Assembly (NCBI RefSeq): GCF_029714425.1
Contig: NZ_CP121668.1
Span: forward strand, 9,569,501 to 9,633,500
Source of the DNA: Bradyrhizobium sp. CB2312
GTDB taxonomy: Bacteria; Pseudomonadota; Alphaproteobacteria; Rhizobiales; Xanthobacteraceae
DNA: 64,000 nt
Direction of reading: 5' to 3'
The stretch's first letter is position 1. Each line of letters opens with the position of its first letter. The position numbers and the translations under genes are program-made. Below, in pieces: positions 31,672 to 41,312 of this stretch. The notes under the pieces are model-generated. The model did no database searches and was not told the DNA's origin. It saw nothing but the letters and a program-made list of their open reading frames with translations.

Positions 31672-33417
31672 ATGGCCATCCGCCGCCGTGATTTCCTGAA
31701 GAGTACAGCCGCTGTCGCAACCTCGCTCAGCCTGCCCCGGCTCGCGCGCGGCGCCGAGACCGCAAGCATTTACGACCTCGAACGGTTCGGCAATGCGCGG
31801 ATCCTGCACACCACCGACACGCATGCGCAGCTCAATCCGGTCTATTTCCGCGAGCCCAGCGTCAATATCGGCATCGGCGAGATGGCGGGGCGGCCGCCGC
31901 ATCTGGTCGGCCGCGCTTTCCTGGAGCGGTTCGGCATCCGGTCCGACAGCGCCGATGCCTACGCCTTCACCTGCTTCGAGTTCGAGAAGTCCGCGGGCCG
32001 CTTTGGCAAGCTCGGCGGCTTTGCCCATCTGAAGACGCTGATCGACCGTTTGCGCGGCGAGGCCGGTGAGAAGCGATCTGTGCTCGTCGACGGCGGCGAT
32101 CTCTGGCAGGGCACCGGCCTTGCCAACACCATGCAGGGCCGCGACATGGTCGAGATCGCCAATCTGCTCGGCATCGAGGCGATGACCGGGCATTGGGAAT
32201 TCACCTATGGCGAGCAGGTGCTGCGCGACAATCTCGAGCGCTTCAAAGGCGAGTTTCTGGCGCAGAACGTTTTTCTCACCGAGGAAGCCGCGTTCAACGA
32301 CGCGCTCGCCTTCGACAAGGCCAGCGGGCGCGTGTTCAAGCCCTCGGTGATCAAGGAACTCGGCAGCCATCGCGTCGCGATCATCGGCCAGGCGTTTCCC
32401 TATGTGCCGATCGCGCATCCCAAACGGTTCACGCCCGACTGGACCTTCGGCATCCGTGAGGAAGAGCTGCAGAAGCACGTCGACGGCCTGCGCAGCACCG
32501 ACAAGGTCGATGCGGTCATCCTGCTCTCGCACAACGGCATGGACGTCGATCTCAAGCTCGCAAGCCGCGTCACCGGCATCGACGTCATCCTCGGCGGGCA
32601 TACCCATGATGCCGTGCCGCAGCCGATTGCCGTGATGAATGCCGGCGGCACCACGCTCGTCACCAATGCCGGCTCCAACGGGAAGTTTCTGGGCGTACTC
32701 GACCTCGTGCTCGAGAAGGGCAAGGTCGGCGACGTCAGATATCATCTGCTGCCGGTCTATTCCGAGCTGCTCAAGCCCGATCCGGCCATGGCCGAATTGA
32801 TCGGCCGACTGCGCGCGCCGCATGTGACCGACTGGGCGGAGAAGATCGCCACCCCGGACCGCCTGCTCTATCGCCGTGACAATTTCGCCGGGCCCATGGA
32901 CGAGCTGATCTGCACCGCGCTGCGCACCGAGCTCGACGCCGAGATCGCGCTGTCGCCGGGCTTCCGCTGGGGCGTCACCGCGCTGTCGGGCCAGGCGCTG
33001 ACCATGGAGGATGTGCTTGCGGAGACCGCGATCAGCTACCCCGAGACCTATGTGCAGGAGATGACCGGCGCAGAGATCAAGGACGTGCTGGAAGACATCT
33101 GCGACAACCTCTTCAACGCCGATCCCTATTACCAGCAGGGCGGCGACATGGTGCGCGCCGGCGGGCTCAGCTACACCTGCAGCCCGACCAACGCGATCGG
33201 CAGCCGCATCTCGGAGCTAAAGCTCAATGGCGGCAAGGCGTTGAGCGCCAGCCACCGCTACAAGGTCGCGGGCTGGGCCTCGGTCAACGGCCAGCAGGGC
33301 GCGCCGGTGTGGGACGTCGTCGCCAAATATCTGCGCTCGGGCCGGATGCTTCAGGAACGGCTCGGCAGCGGCGTCACGCTGAAGGGCGTCGAGGGCAATC
33401 CGGGCATTGCGGGATAG
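31672..33417 (+). CDS. soxB: SoxB, dimanganese thiosulfohydrolase
   Basis: 581 residues, ATG at 31672. A Tat signal (IRRRDFLKSTAAVATSLSL). The metallophosphatase domain (about 40-370) has metal ligands in HTTDTHAQLNP, DGGDLWQGTG, MTGHWEFTYG, LLSHNGMDVD and GGHTHDA. The 5'-nucleotidase-type C-domain (about 390-560) holds RRDNFAGPMDELI. SoxB hydrolyses the sulfone sulfate from SoxY-S-thiosulfonate and leaves SoxY-S-sulfide. With SoxXA and SoxYZ the module for the first half of the Sox pathway is complete; SoxCD, which finishes the oxidation, is not encoded in the window. Confidence 0.96.
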   Translation: MAIRRRDFLKSTAAVATSLSLPRLARGAETASIYDLERFGNARILHTTDTHAQLNPVYFREPSVNIGIGEMAGRPPHLVGRAFLERFGIRSDSADAYAFTCFEFEKSAGRFGKLGGFAHLKTLIDRLRGEAGEKRSVLVDGGDLWQGTGLANTMQGRDMVEIANLLGIEAMTGHWEFTYGEQVLRDNLERFKGEFLAQNVFLTEEAAFNDALAFDKASGRVFKPSVIKELGSHRVAIIGQAFPYVPIAHPKRFTPDWTFGIREEELQKHVDGLRSTDKVDAVILLSHNGMDVDLKLASRVTGIDVILGGHTHDAVPQPIAVMNAGGTTLVTNAGSNGKFLGVLDLVLEKGKVGDVRYHLLPVYSELLKPDPAMAELIGRLRAPHVTDWAEKIATPDRLLYRRDNFAGPMDELICTALRTELDAEIALSPGFRWGVTALSGQALTMEDVLAETAISYPETYVQEMTGAEIKDVLEDICDNLFNADPYYQQGGDMVRAGGLSYTCSPTNAIGSRISELKLNGGKALSASHRYKVAGWASVNGQQGAPVWDVVAKYLRSGRMLQERLGSGVTLKGVEGNPGIAG

Positions 33418-33419
33418 GG

Positions 33420-33872
33420 ATGATGCGGTCGCAAATTCTTCGCGTGCTGATGCTGCTCGCCTGGATGACGATGCCGCAGGCTTTTGCCCAGCAGGTGCCG
33501 CTCCAGGACAAGCCGTTCGCCGAGCACAAGATCGTGCTCCAGCTCTCCGACGGCGATGTGAAGAAGCAGGCGCTGGTCCTGAGCATCGCCAACAATCTCT
33601 TGAAGGCCTACGACCCCGACAAGGTCGCGATCGAGGTCGTCGCGTTCGGTCCCGGCATCGATCTGCTGCTTGTTGGCAGCGAGCGCCGCACGCAGGTCGA
33701 GAGCCTGATCGCGCAGGGCGTGCGCTTCGACATTTGCCTCAACACCGTGGATACGATCGAGCGGGAGACGGGGAAGCGGCCGGAGTTCATTCCAGCGGGG
33801 ACGCCGGTGCAGGTCGGGGTCGGGCAGATCCTGTTCCTGGCGGAGAACGGGTATACGGTGGTGAGGCCGTAG
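33420..33872 (+). CDS. secreted DsrE-family protein in the sox cluster
   Basis: 150 residues, ATG at 33420 (a second ATG follows directly). The signal peptide (LRVLMLLAWMTMPQAFAQ) shows it works in the periplasm. The body has the DsrE/DsrF-like fold: EHKIVLQLSDGDVKKQALVL (split), LSIANNLLKAYD, VAIEVVAFGPGIDLLL and ICLNTVDTIERETGK. One cysteine is left in the mature chain, in RFDICLNTVD. DsrE proteins pass sulfur as persulfide. It starts 3 bases after the soxB stop, so it belongs to the operon. It may accept sulfane sulfur from SoxY (inference). Confidence 0.85.
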   Translation: MMRSQILRVLMLLAWMTMPQAFAQQVPLQDKPFAEHKIVLQLSDGDVKKQALVLSIANNLLKAYDPDKVAIEVVAFGPGIDLLLVGSERRTQVESLIAQGVRFDICLNTVDTIERETGKRPEFIPAGTPVQVGVGQILFLAENGYTVVRP

Positions 33873-34154
33873 GGGGCGTCAGGGCAGTCCCACGCTACTC
33901 ACCGCTGTCATTCCCCGCGAAAGCGGGGAATCCAGTAGGCCGCAGCTTCTCCGTACCCCCTCACTGTCTCTGGAATACCGGATCGCTTCACGGCCGATGA
34001 CAGCAGTGGTGGGGGGCAGACCGCGCTAAGCCACCCCTCCCATCCCCCTGCAAGAAAAATCTTCCAAATATTACCATCTACACAGTGAATTGCTTCTCTT
34101 TCTGCCCCGTCCCGTAGTAGAATCCTCGAAACCAGTTCCACGCCGGGGCCTGCC

Positions 34155-35195
34155 ATGATCTTCCGCCAGCTCTTCGACAGCGTTTCGGGCACTTACAGCT
34201 ATCTGCTCGCGAGCCGGCCCGGCGGCGAGGCGCTGATCCTCGATCCCGTGCTGGAGAAGGTCGATCGCTATTGCCAGCTGCTGCGCGAGCTCGACCTCAA
34301 GCTGGTCAAGGCGGTCGACACCCATCTGCATGCCGACCATGTCACCGGCCTCGGCGAGCTGCGCGACCGCACCCATTGCATGACCGTGATGGGCGACCAG
34401 ACCAAGGCCGACGTGGTGGCGATGCGGGTTGCCGACGGCGACAAGGTCACGATCGAGGGCCTGTCGCTCGACGTGATGTACACGCCCGGCCACACCGACG
34501 ATTCCTACTCCTATCTGATGGGCGACCGCGTCTTCACCGGCGATACGCTGCTGATCCGCGGCACCGGCCGCACTGATTTCCAGAACGGTTCGTCGCGCGC
34601 ACAATACGAGTCGATCTTCAACCGGCTGCTGAAGCTGCCGGACGAGACCATGGTGTTCCCGGCGCACGACTACAAGGGCGACACCGTCTCCACCATCGGC
34701 GAGGAGAAGCGCTACAATCCACGGCTCCAGGTGCGCTCGGTCGACGAATATATCGAGCTGATGGCGAACCTGAAGCTGCCCAATCCGAAGATGATGGACG
34801 TCGCGGTGCCCGCCAACATGCGCGTCGGCCTGCATCAGGAGGAGCTGGCGAAGGAAGGCCGCGCGCTCAGCGCTGCGGAGGCGATCCGTTCGCTCCACCG
34901 GCCCGACATCCTGCTTGTCGATCTGCGCGAGACCAATGAACGGATGAAGCACGGCATGCTCGAAGGCGCGCTGCACACGCCCTATCCGTCGGTCGAGGAG
35001 AGCCTGAAGCCCGGCGGCATGCTGCGCGAGGTCGCGGCCGCGACCGGCCGCCGCGTCGTGTTCTTCTGCGCCTTCGGCGAGCGCTCGGCGATGGCGGTGG
35101 CCGCCGCGAAGGACGCGGGATTGTCGAACACCGCGCACATCGCCGGCGGCATCGATGCCTGGAAGAAGGCGGGCGGGCCGGTGGTGCACGCCTGA
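34155..35195 (+). CDS. persulfide dioxygenase-rhodanese fusion (ETHE1/Blh type)
   Basis: 346 residues, ATG at 34155. The N-terminal metallo-beta-lactamase domain (about 1-230) has the mononuclear-iron signature THLHADH (His57, His59, Asp61, His62), YTPGHTDDS, FTGDTLL and FPAHDYKG. The C-terminal rhodanese domain (about 245-345) has the persulfide-forming loop FFCAFGERS (Cys305). It oxidises glutathione persulfide to sulfite in the cytoplasm; the rhodanese part can turn sulfite and persulfide into thiosulfate or run in reverse. It follows the sox genes by 283 bases that hold a half-element of family H near 33907 and no gene. I infer cooperation with Sox but not co-transcription. Confidence 0.92.
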   Translation: MIFRQLFDSVSGTYSYLLASRPGGEALILDPVLEKVDRYCQLLRELDLKLVKAVDTHLHADHVTGLGELRDRTHCMTVMGDQTKADVVAMRVADGDKVTIEGLSLDVMYTPGHTDDSYSYLMGDRVFTGDTLLIRGTGRTDFQNGSSRAQYESIFNRLLKLPDETMVFPAHDYKGDTVSTIGEEKRYNPRLQVRSVDEYIELMANLKLPNPKMMDVAVPANMRVGLHQEELAKEGRALSAAEAIRSLHRPDILLVDLRETNERMKHGMLEGALHTPYPSVEESLKPGGMLREVAAATGRRVVFFCAFGERSAMAVAAAKDAGLSNTAHIAGGIDAWKKAGGPVVHA

Positions 35196-35282
35196 CGCCG
35201 CTACGCAGCCTTGCGACAGATCAGGGAACCCCACATATTTTCCGGATAGAATCGGGTGAAGCATCACCATCCGGGACCAGCC

Positions 35283-35444
35283 ATGGCCAAAACCGCCAAG
35301 CCAAGCGCGCCGCCGAAGACGAAGACGGCTGACGACAAGACAAAGACACCCCCGCCTCCGCGCGACTTCGACGACGATTACGAAGACGGCGACATCGCCA
35401 CGCCGAAACGGGATCGTTACGGCAATGACGACGAGCCGTTGTGA
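35283..35444 (+). CDS. small hypothetical protein, low complexity
   Basis: 53 residues, ATG at 35283 with a poor GGGA ribosome site 7 bases upstream. An Ala/Lys/Pro-rich first half (PSAPPKTKTADDKTKTPPPP) then an Asp-rich stretch (DFDDDYEDGD) and a charged tail. Very polar, no signal or membrane helix, probably disordered. It starts 87 bases after the dioxygenase stop. It has the codon use of a real gene but no family that I recognise. Confidence 0.5.
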   Translation: MAKTAKPSAPPKTKTADDKTKTPPPPRDFDDDYEDGDIATPKRDRYGNDDEPL

Positions 35445-35473
35445 GGGCGTGAAGCTTGCCGCACGAACGGTAC

Positions 35474-35620
35474 GTTCCCCCCTTGCGGGGGAGGTTAGGG
35501 AGAGGGGTGCCACACGGCACACTTTGTCGAGAGCGCAACAGACTCTTTGCAGCGACGACCGATAGACCTTTTGCTGGGCCACCCCTCTCCCCGGCCCTCC
35601 CCGCAAGGGGGAGGGAGCGC
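35474..35620. repeat. GC-rich palindromic intergenic repeat, family A, copy 4
   Basis: GTTCCCCCCTTGCGGGGGAG at the left, CCTCCCCGCAAGGGGGAGGG at the right, with unrelated middle. It fills half of the 318-base gap 35445-35762; the other half shows no gene. Confidence 0.85.
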
Positions 35621-35762
35621 AGTGTGCCCCACTGCACCGCCGGGCAATCATCGCGATTGCAGCCCCCACCCGCACTACCTGCCATGCGCCTGCGTTCATG
35701 GACAAATAACCGCTCTCCCCGATAGTTTGCCCATCCCCTCCAGGATGTGAAACGGAACTGCA

Positions 35763-36968
35763 ATGGCCGATGTTCTCGCCGCACCGCAGCAAGGCAAGGC
35801 GGACAGCGCGCTGCGCACGCTGACGGGAATCTCGATCGCGCATTGGGTCAGCCATTTCCATATGCTGGTCCTGCCGATGCTGTTTCCGTTCCTGAAGGAG
35901 AAACTCGGGGTCGGCTATATCGAGCTCGGCTTTGCGCTGACGGTGTTCGCGGTCGTGTCCGGCCTGACGCAGGCGCCGACCGGCTATCTCGTCGATCATT
36001 TTGGCGCGCGGAAGCTCCTGCTGGGCGGCCTTACGCTCGGTGGCCTCGCGCTGATCCTGCTCGGCCTGCATCTCAGCTATGCCTCGCTGATCGCCTGCGC
36101 CGTGCTGCTCGGGCTCGCCAACAGCGTCTATCACCCCGCCGACTACGCCATCCTGGCCGAGCACATGGACGAAGCGCGGATGGGCCGCGCCTTCTCGGTC
36201 CACACCTTTGCCGGCTATCTCGGCGGCGCGGTGGCGCCCGCGATCGTTGCTGCACTGGTCATGGTGTCCGGTGGTACCGGCGCGCTGATCGCCTCGGGCG
36301 CGATCGCCATCCTGGTGGCGCTGCTGCTGGTGACCATGGGCATCCCCGAAGCCGGCGCGCACAAGAAGAAGCCGGGTAACGCGGCCGCGCCGAAGCAAGC
36401 CGTGATCACGCCGGCGCTGATCATGCTCACGGCGCTGTTCACGCTACTCAGCCTGTCGGTCGCCGGCATCAACAATTTCGGCGTGGTGGCGCTGATGAGC
36501 GGCTATGGCGCGTCCTATTCGATCGCCAATGTCGCGCTCACCGCGTTCCTCGGCGCCAGCGCCGCCGGCGTGCTCGCGGGCGGCTTCCTCGCCGATTACA
36601 CCGAGCATCACGGCTATGTCGCCGCCGCCTGCTTTGCCGCGAATGCAGCGATCGTGCTGCTGATCGCGCTGGTCACGCTGCCCGGCTGGGCCTTGACCGC
36701 GACGATGGCGACCGCGGGCTTCCTCTCCGGCGTGATCGCGCCGTCGCGCGACATGCTGGTGCGCAACGCCGCGCCGCCCGGCGCCGCCGGGCGCGCCTTC
36801 GGCATCGTCTCCACCGGCTTCAATCTCGGCGGCATCGTCTCACCGCTGCTGTTCGGCTGGATCATGGACCAGAGCGAACCACACTGGGTGTTCGGCGCCT
36901 CCGTGATCTTCATGCTGGCGACGGTGGTGCTGTCGCCGTTCACGGAACGGAAGCCGGCGAGGGCGTAG
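35763..36968 (+). CDS. MFS transporter (Fsr/fosmidomycin-resistance-like)
   Basis: 401 residues, ATG at 35763. Twelve predicted helices. The first reads SIAHWVSHFHMLVLPMLFPF and the motif A loop VDHFGARKLL; the segment GLANSVYHPADYAILAEHM is typical of the FsrR/Fsr-like group, which exports drugs or takes up small metabolites. The long central loop (about 198-215) has AGAHKKKPGNAAAPKQ. Adjacent genes give no substrate. Confidence 0.88.
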   Translation: MADVLAAPQQGKADSALRTLTGISIAHWVSHFHMLVLPMLFPFLKEKLGVGYIELGFALTVFAVVSGLTQAPTGYLVDHFGARKLLLGGLTLGGLALILLGLHLSYASLIACAVLLGLANSVYHPADYAILAEHMDEARMGRAFSVHTFAGYLGGAVAPAIVAALVMVSGGTGALIASGAIAILVALLLVTMGIPEAGAHKKKPGNAAAPKQAVITPALIMLTALFTLLSLSVAGINNFGVVALMSGYGASYSIANVALTAFLGASAAGVLAGGFLADYTEHHGYVAAACFAANAAIVLLIALVTLPGWALTATMATAGFLSGVIAPSRDMLVRNAAPPGAAGRAFGIVSTGFNLGGIVSPLLFGWIMDQSEPHWVFGASVIFMLATVVLSPFTERKPARA

Positions 36969-36980
36969 AAGAATTCAGCT

Positions 36981-37150
36981 GTCGTCCCTGCGAACGCAGG
37001 GACCCATAACCACAAGGAGCGGTTGAAGCGCGAAGCTGGTCACTCCGAGTCGTCGCAAAACATCTCCCTGTGGTTATCGCGACGAGCGCAGCGCTCGCGC
37101 GGGGGTCCCGGATCGGCGCTCCGCTTCGCTGTGCCTGTCCGGGACGACGA
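36981..37150. repeat. mosaic intergenic repeat, family C, copy 2
   Basis: GTCGTCCCTGCGAACGCAGG ... CTGTCCGGGACGACG, with inner blocks GACCCATAACCACAAGG and CTCCCTGTGGTTATCGCG and the GAGTCGTCGC segment between. It lies directly upstream of the amidohydrolase gene and leaves 44 bases for its ribosome region. Confidence 0.85.
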
Positions 37151-37194
37151 GCCGATAAAGCAAAACACAACAAAACAAAACGGGAAGAAACACC

Positions 37195-38910
37195 ATGAGC
37201 ACCCCTGATCTCGTGATCCGCGGCGGCACTGTCGCGGATGGAAACGGCGGCGAGCTGTTCGAGGCTGACGTCGCCATCACCAGTGGCAGGATCAGCGAGG
37301 TCGGGAAAATCTCTGCCAAGGGTCGCGAAGAGATCGACGCGCGCGGCAAGCTGGTGACGCCGGGCTTCGTCGACGTCCACACCCATTATGATGGCCAGGT
37401 CACCTGGAGCCAGGACATCACGCCGTCCTCGCAGAACGGCGTCACCACCGCGATCATGGGCAATTGCGGCGTCGGCTTCGCGCCGTGCAAGCCCGCCGAT
37501 CACACCCGGCTGATCCAGCTGATGGAAGGCGTCGAGGACATTCCGGAGCCGGTCTTGAGCGCCGGCATTCCGTGGGCCTGGGAGAGCTTTCCGGATTACA
37601 TGGACTGGCTCAGCAAGCGCGATTTCGACATCGACGTCGGCGCGCAGCTGCCGCATGCCGCGCTGCGGGTCTATGTCATGGGCGAGCGCGGCGCCCGCCG
37701 CGATCCCTCGACCGCGGAAGACAACGCGGCGATGGCAAAGCTCGCGGGCGAGGCGGTGCGCTCCGGCGCGCTCGGCTTCTCGACCTCGCGCACGCTCAAC
37801 CACCGCACCTCGACCGGCGATTTCACGCCGACCTTGAAGGCCGGCGAGGACGAGCTGACCGCAATCGCCGACGCGATGCACCGGCAGGGGCGCAGCGTGC
37901 TGCAATTCGTACTGGATCTCTCCACCATCCACGAAGATTTGCCGATGATGCTGCGGGTGGCGGACAGCACAAAGTGCCCGATCTCGTTCTCGATCACGCA
38001 GAACGACAAATCGCCCAATCGCTGGCGCCAGACGCTGGATGAGATCAATGCGGCGGCGAAACGCGGCCTCTCCATCACCGCGCAGATCGCTGCGCGCCCA
38101 GTCGGCCTGCTGCTCGGGCTCGAGCTGTCGCGAAACCCGTTCCAGACCCATCCGAGCTACAAGGCGATCGCGCATCTGCCGCCGCAGGAGCGGCTGGCGC
38201 TGCTGCGTCAGAGCGAGGTGCGCAAGGCGATCCTGAGCGAGACGGCGACGTCGACCGACGATCCGCTATTCTTCCGTCCGAACTACGACAAGATGTTCCT
38301 GCTCGGCGACCCCCCCGATTACGAGCAGCCGCCGGAGAACGCGCTGGGGCCGCAGGCGCGCAGGCAGGGCCGCCAGCCGGAGGAGCTCGCCTATGATGCG
38401 ATGTTGTCGGACGAGGGCCGCGGCATGCTCTACGTGCCGTTCCTCAATTATTCCGACGGCAATCTCGATGCGACGCGCGAGATGCTGATCGACCCACAAT
38501 CGGTGCCGGGCCTGTCCGATGGCGGCGCGCATTGCGGCATCATCTGCGATGCCAGCTTCCCGACCTATCTGCTGACGCACTGGACGCGCGACCGCAAACG
38601 CGGCGAGAAGCTGACGATCCCGTTCGTGGTCGCCGCGCAGTCGCGCAAGACCGCGCTCTCGGTCGGCCTCACCGACCGCGGGCTGATTGCGCCCGGCTAC
38701 AAGGCCGACGTCAACGTGATCGACTACGACCGCCTGCACCTGCATCCGCCGAAGGTGCATTACGACCTGCCGGTCGGCGGGCGGCGGCTGTTGCAGGATG
38801 TCGACGGCTATGAGGCGACGATCGTGTCGGGCGTGGTGACGCGGCGGCACGGCGAGGCCACGGGGCAGAGGCCGGGCAAGCTGATTCGGGGCGCGCAGAG
38901 GATGAATTAA
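37195..38910 (+). CDS. N-acyl-D-amino-acid deacylase-family amidohydrolase
   Basis: 571 residues, ATG at 37195 after GGGAAG. TIM-barrel amidohydrolase with the metal-binding DVHTHYDGQ near residues 60-68, the N-terminal beta segment LVIRGGTVADGNG and C-terminal closing strand DVNVIDYDRLHLH. The middle has GNCGVGFAPCKPADH and SDGGAHCGIICDASFP, as in the D-aminoacylase/dihydroorotase-like COG3653 family. The family releases acyl groups from N-acyl-D-amino acids, or hydrolyses related amides; the exact substrate is unknown. No signal peptide. Confidence 0.9.
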   Translation: MSTPDLVIRGGTVADGNGGELFEADVAITSGRISEVGKISAKGREEIDARGKLVTPGFVDVHTHYDGQVTWSQDITPSSQNGVTTAIMGNCGVGFAPCKPADHTRLIQLMEGVEDIPEPVLSAGIPWAWESFPDYMDWLSKRDFDIDVGAQLPHAALRVYVMGERGARRDPSTAEDNAAMAKLAGEAVRSGALGFSTSRTLNHRTSTGDFTPTLKAGEDELTAIADAMHRQGRSVLQFVLDLSTIHEDLPMMLRVADSTKCPISFSITQNDKSPNRWRQTLDEINAAAKRGLSITAQIAARPVGLLLGLELSRNPFQTHPSYKAIAHLPPQERLALLRQSEVRKAILSETATSTDDPLFFRPNYDKMFLLGDPPDYEQPPENALGPQARRQGRQPEELAYDAMLSDEGRGMLYVPFLNYSDGNLDATREMLIDPQSVPGLSDGGAHCGIICDASFPTYLLTHWTRDRKRGEKLTIPFVVAAQSRKTALSVGLTDRGLIAPGYKADVNVIDYDRLHLHPPKVHYDLPVGGRRLLQDVDGYEATIVSGVVTRRHGEATGQRPGKLIRGAQRMN

Positions 38911-38955
38911 GCGACGGCGGTGGCTGAGGCGCGAAAGCCGCGCCTCACTCTCGGT

Positions 38956-39149
38956 GTCGTCCCCGCGAAGGCGGGGGACCCATACGCCGCAGCAATAGTT
39001 TGCGACGAGCGGAGTTACGGCCTTCCGCCAAACAACTCCCTGTGGTTATCGCGACGAGCGCAAGCGCTCGCGCGGAGGTCCCGGGCTCGCGCGGAGCCTG
39101 TCATCGGGCCGCGCTTCGCGCGGACCCGTTGGCGCGCCCCGGGACGACT
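38956..39149. repeat. mosaic intergenic repeat, family C, copy 3 (extended)
   Basis: GTCGTCCCCGCGAAGGCGGG ... GCGCCCCGGGACGACTG, with inner CCCTGTGGTTATCGCGACG and an additional 35-base inverted segment with CGGGCCGCGC. It lies between two convergent genes. Confidence 0.8.
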
Positions 39150-39177
39150 GTTGTGTTTGGGGTTGGCAGCGTCCCCC

Positions 39178-40515
39178 TTACGTCGGCGAGACCGCGCCCT
39201 TCAGCGGGGCGGGCTGCGCCGCTGCACCACCCGTCAACCTCGCGCGCTCCGTGTTCGGCCAGAGCAACAACAGGCCGAGCAGGCCGGAGCCGACCATGAC
39301 GGCGGCGTTGATGCTGAAGCCGGTCATGTAGCCGTCGAGCATGCTGCCGGCGCGCTGGATCACGGTGCCCATCACGTTCGGCGCGATGATGCCCGAGAGT
39401 GTGTAGAGCGCGCCGTAGATCGCGAGGATGGCGCCGCGCTGCGACACCGGCGTGAACTCGCCGAGCATGGGCGGGCAGACGACATAGATCGCGCCGCAGA
39501 GGCCGGTGCCGACCACGAGCGCGGTGATCTGGAGGCCCGCGCCCTGAACATGCGGCATCATCGCCAGGATCAGCCCGCCGATCACCAGCGGCACCGAGCC
39601 GAGCACGCCGCGGGCGACGCGGGTGTTGTAGCCGCGCGCCATCATCACCTGCGAGATCCACCCGGTCAGGATCACGATGGTGGCACCGAACACCCAGGGC
39701 AGGATCGAGATGAAGCCGGCCTGGCTTTGCGAGAAGCCGAGCCCCTTGACGATGAAGGGTGTGAACCAGGTGAGGCCGAGCGACAGCGCCCAGTAAGCGC
39801 CGAAGGTCGCCGCGACGCAGCCGATGAAGGTGCGCGAGGTGAGAAGCTGCAAATAGGGGATCGCCGGCTCGGTCGCGGCCGCGACCTGCGTGCTCTCGAG
39901 CGGGCCCTCCTTGCCGAGCGCGAGCCAGGCCGCAACCCAGATCAAGCCGACGACGCCAAGGGCGCCGAAGGCATAGTGCCAGGAGTGATTGACGATGACC
40001 CAGTTCAGCGCCGGCACCGCGAGGATGACGCCGAAGGCCGAGCCTTGCGACAGGATCGCGGTCGGCAGCGTGCGCTTCTCGTCGGGGAACCATTTGTAGA
40101 TCGCGTGCGCCGCGACCGAGAACGCCGGTCCTTCGCCCGCGCCGAGCACGATGCGGCAGATCAAGAGCGTGGTGAAGGAGACGGTGCCGACCATCGGAAA
40201 CTGCGCCAGCGCCCAGATCACCGCCAGCGTCAGCAGCACCCAGCGCGTCGGCACCTTGTTGACGATGAAGCCGACCACGATCGCCGAGATCGAGAACAGG
40301 AAGAAGAACGAGGAGCCGAGCAGGCCGAATTGCTCGGCGCTGAGCTTCATGTCGGTCATGATCGGCACGCCGGCGAGGCCGACGACGATCTTGTCGGCGA
40401 AGTTTACCAGCATGAAGAGAAAGAGCAGAAACGTGACGGTCCAGGCGCCCTTCGGCGTTTCTTTGGACGTCCCTGCCGTCGTACCCGCCGCGGACGGCAT
40501 TCCCTGAGCGCTCAT
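39178..40515 (-). CDS. MFS anion:cation symporter-type transporter (ACS family, phthalate/glucarate-like)
   Basis: 445 residues, ATG at 40515 after GGGGAG. Twelve predicted helices. The first has FLLFLFMLVNFADKIVVGLA (N-F-ADK as in ACS symporters); the family loop after helix 4 reads GAGEGPAFSVAAHAIYKWFP, the ACS signature with the W/F-P motif. The central loop lies near residues 205-225. ACS members take up organic acids such as glucarate, phthalate or 4-hydroxyphenylacetate. It is divergent from the ABC operon at 40659 over 143 bases. Confidence 0.9.
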   Translation of the reverse strand: MSAQGMPSAAGTTAGTSKETPKGAWTVTFLLFLFMLVNFADKIVVGLAGVPIMTDMKLSAEQFGLLGSSFFFLFSISAIVVGFIVNKVPTRWVLLTLAVIWALAQFPMVGTVSFTTLLICRIVLGAGEGPAFSVAAHAIYKWFPDEKRTLPTAILSQGSAFGVILAVPALNWVIVNHSWHYAFGALGVVGLIWVAAWLALGKEGPLESTQVAAATEPAIPYLQLLTSRTFIGCVAATFGAYWALSLGLTWFTPFIVKGLGFSQSQAGFISILPWVFGATIVILTGWISQVMMARGYNTRVARGVLGSVPLVIGGLILAMMPHVQGAGLQITALVVGTGLCGAIYVVCPPMLGEFTPVSQRGAILAIYGALYTLSGIIAPNVMGTVIQRAGSMLDGYMTGFSINAAVMVGSGLLGLLLLWPNTERARLTGGAAAQPAPLKGAVSPT

Positions 40516-40658
40516 GATTCTCCCCGTCTGTGTTTTGGCACTTTTTTGATTTGGCCTTCATGAAGCTAACAACGGCTTCGGGAGCAACGCAACCCCGGCA
40601 TTTCCCCACCAAGTGTGCTACGCAACATTTCCGTTAATTCCGCCCGGCGCCATTCATC

Positions 40659-41308
<650 letters not shown>

Positions 41309-41312
<4 letters not shown>

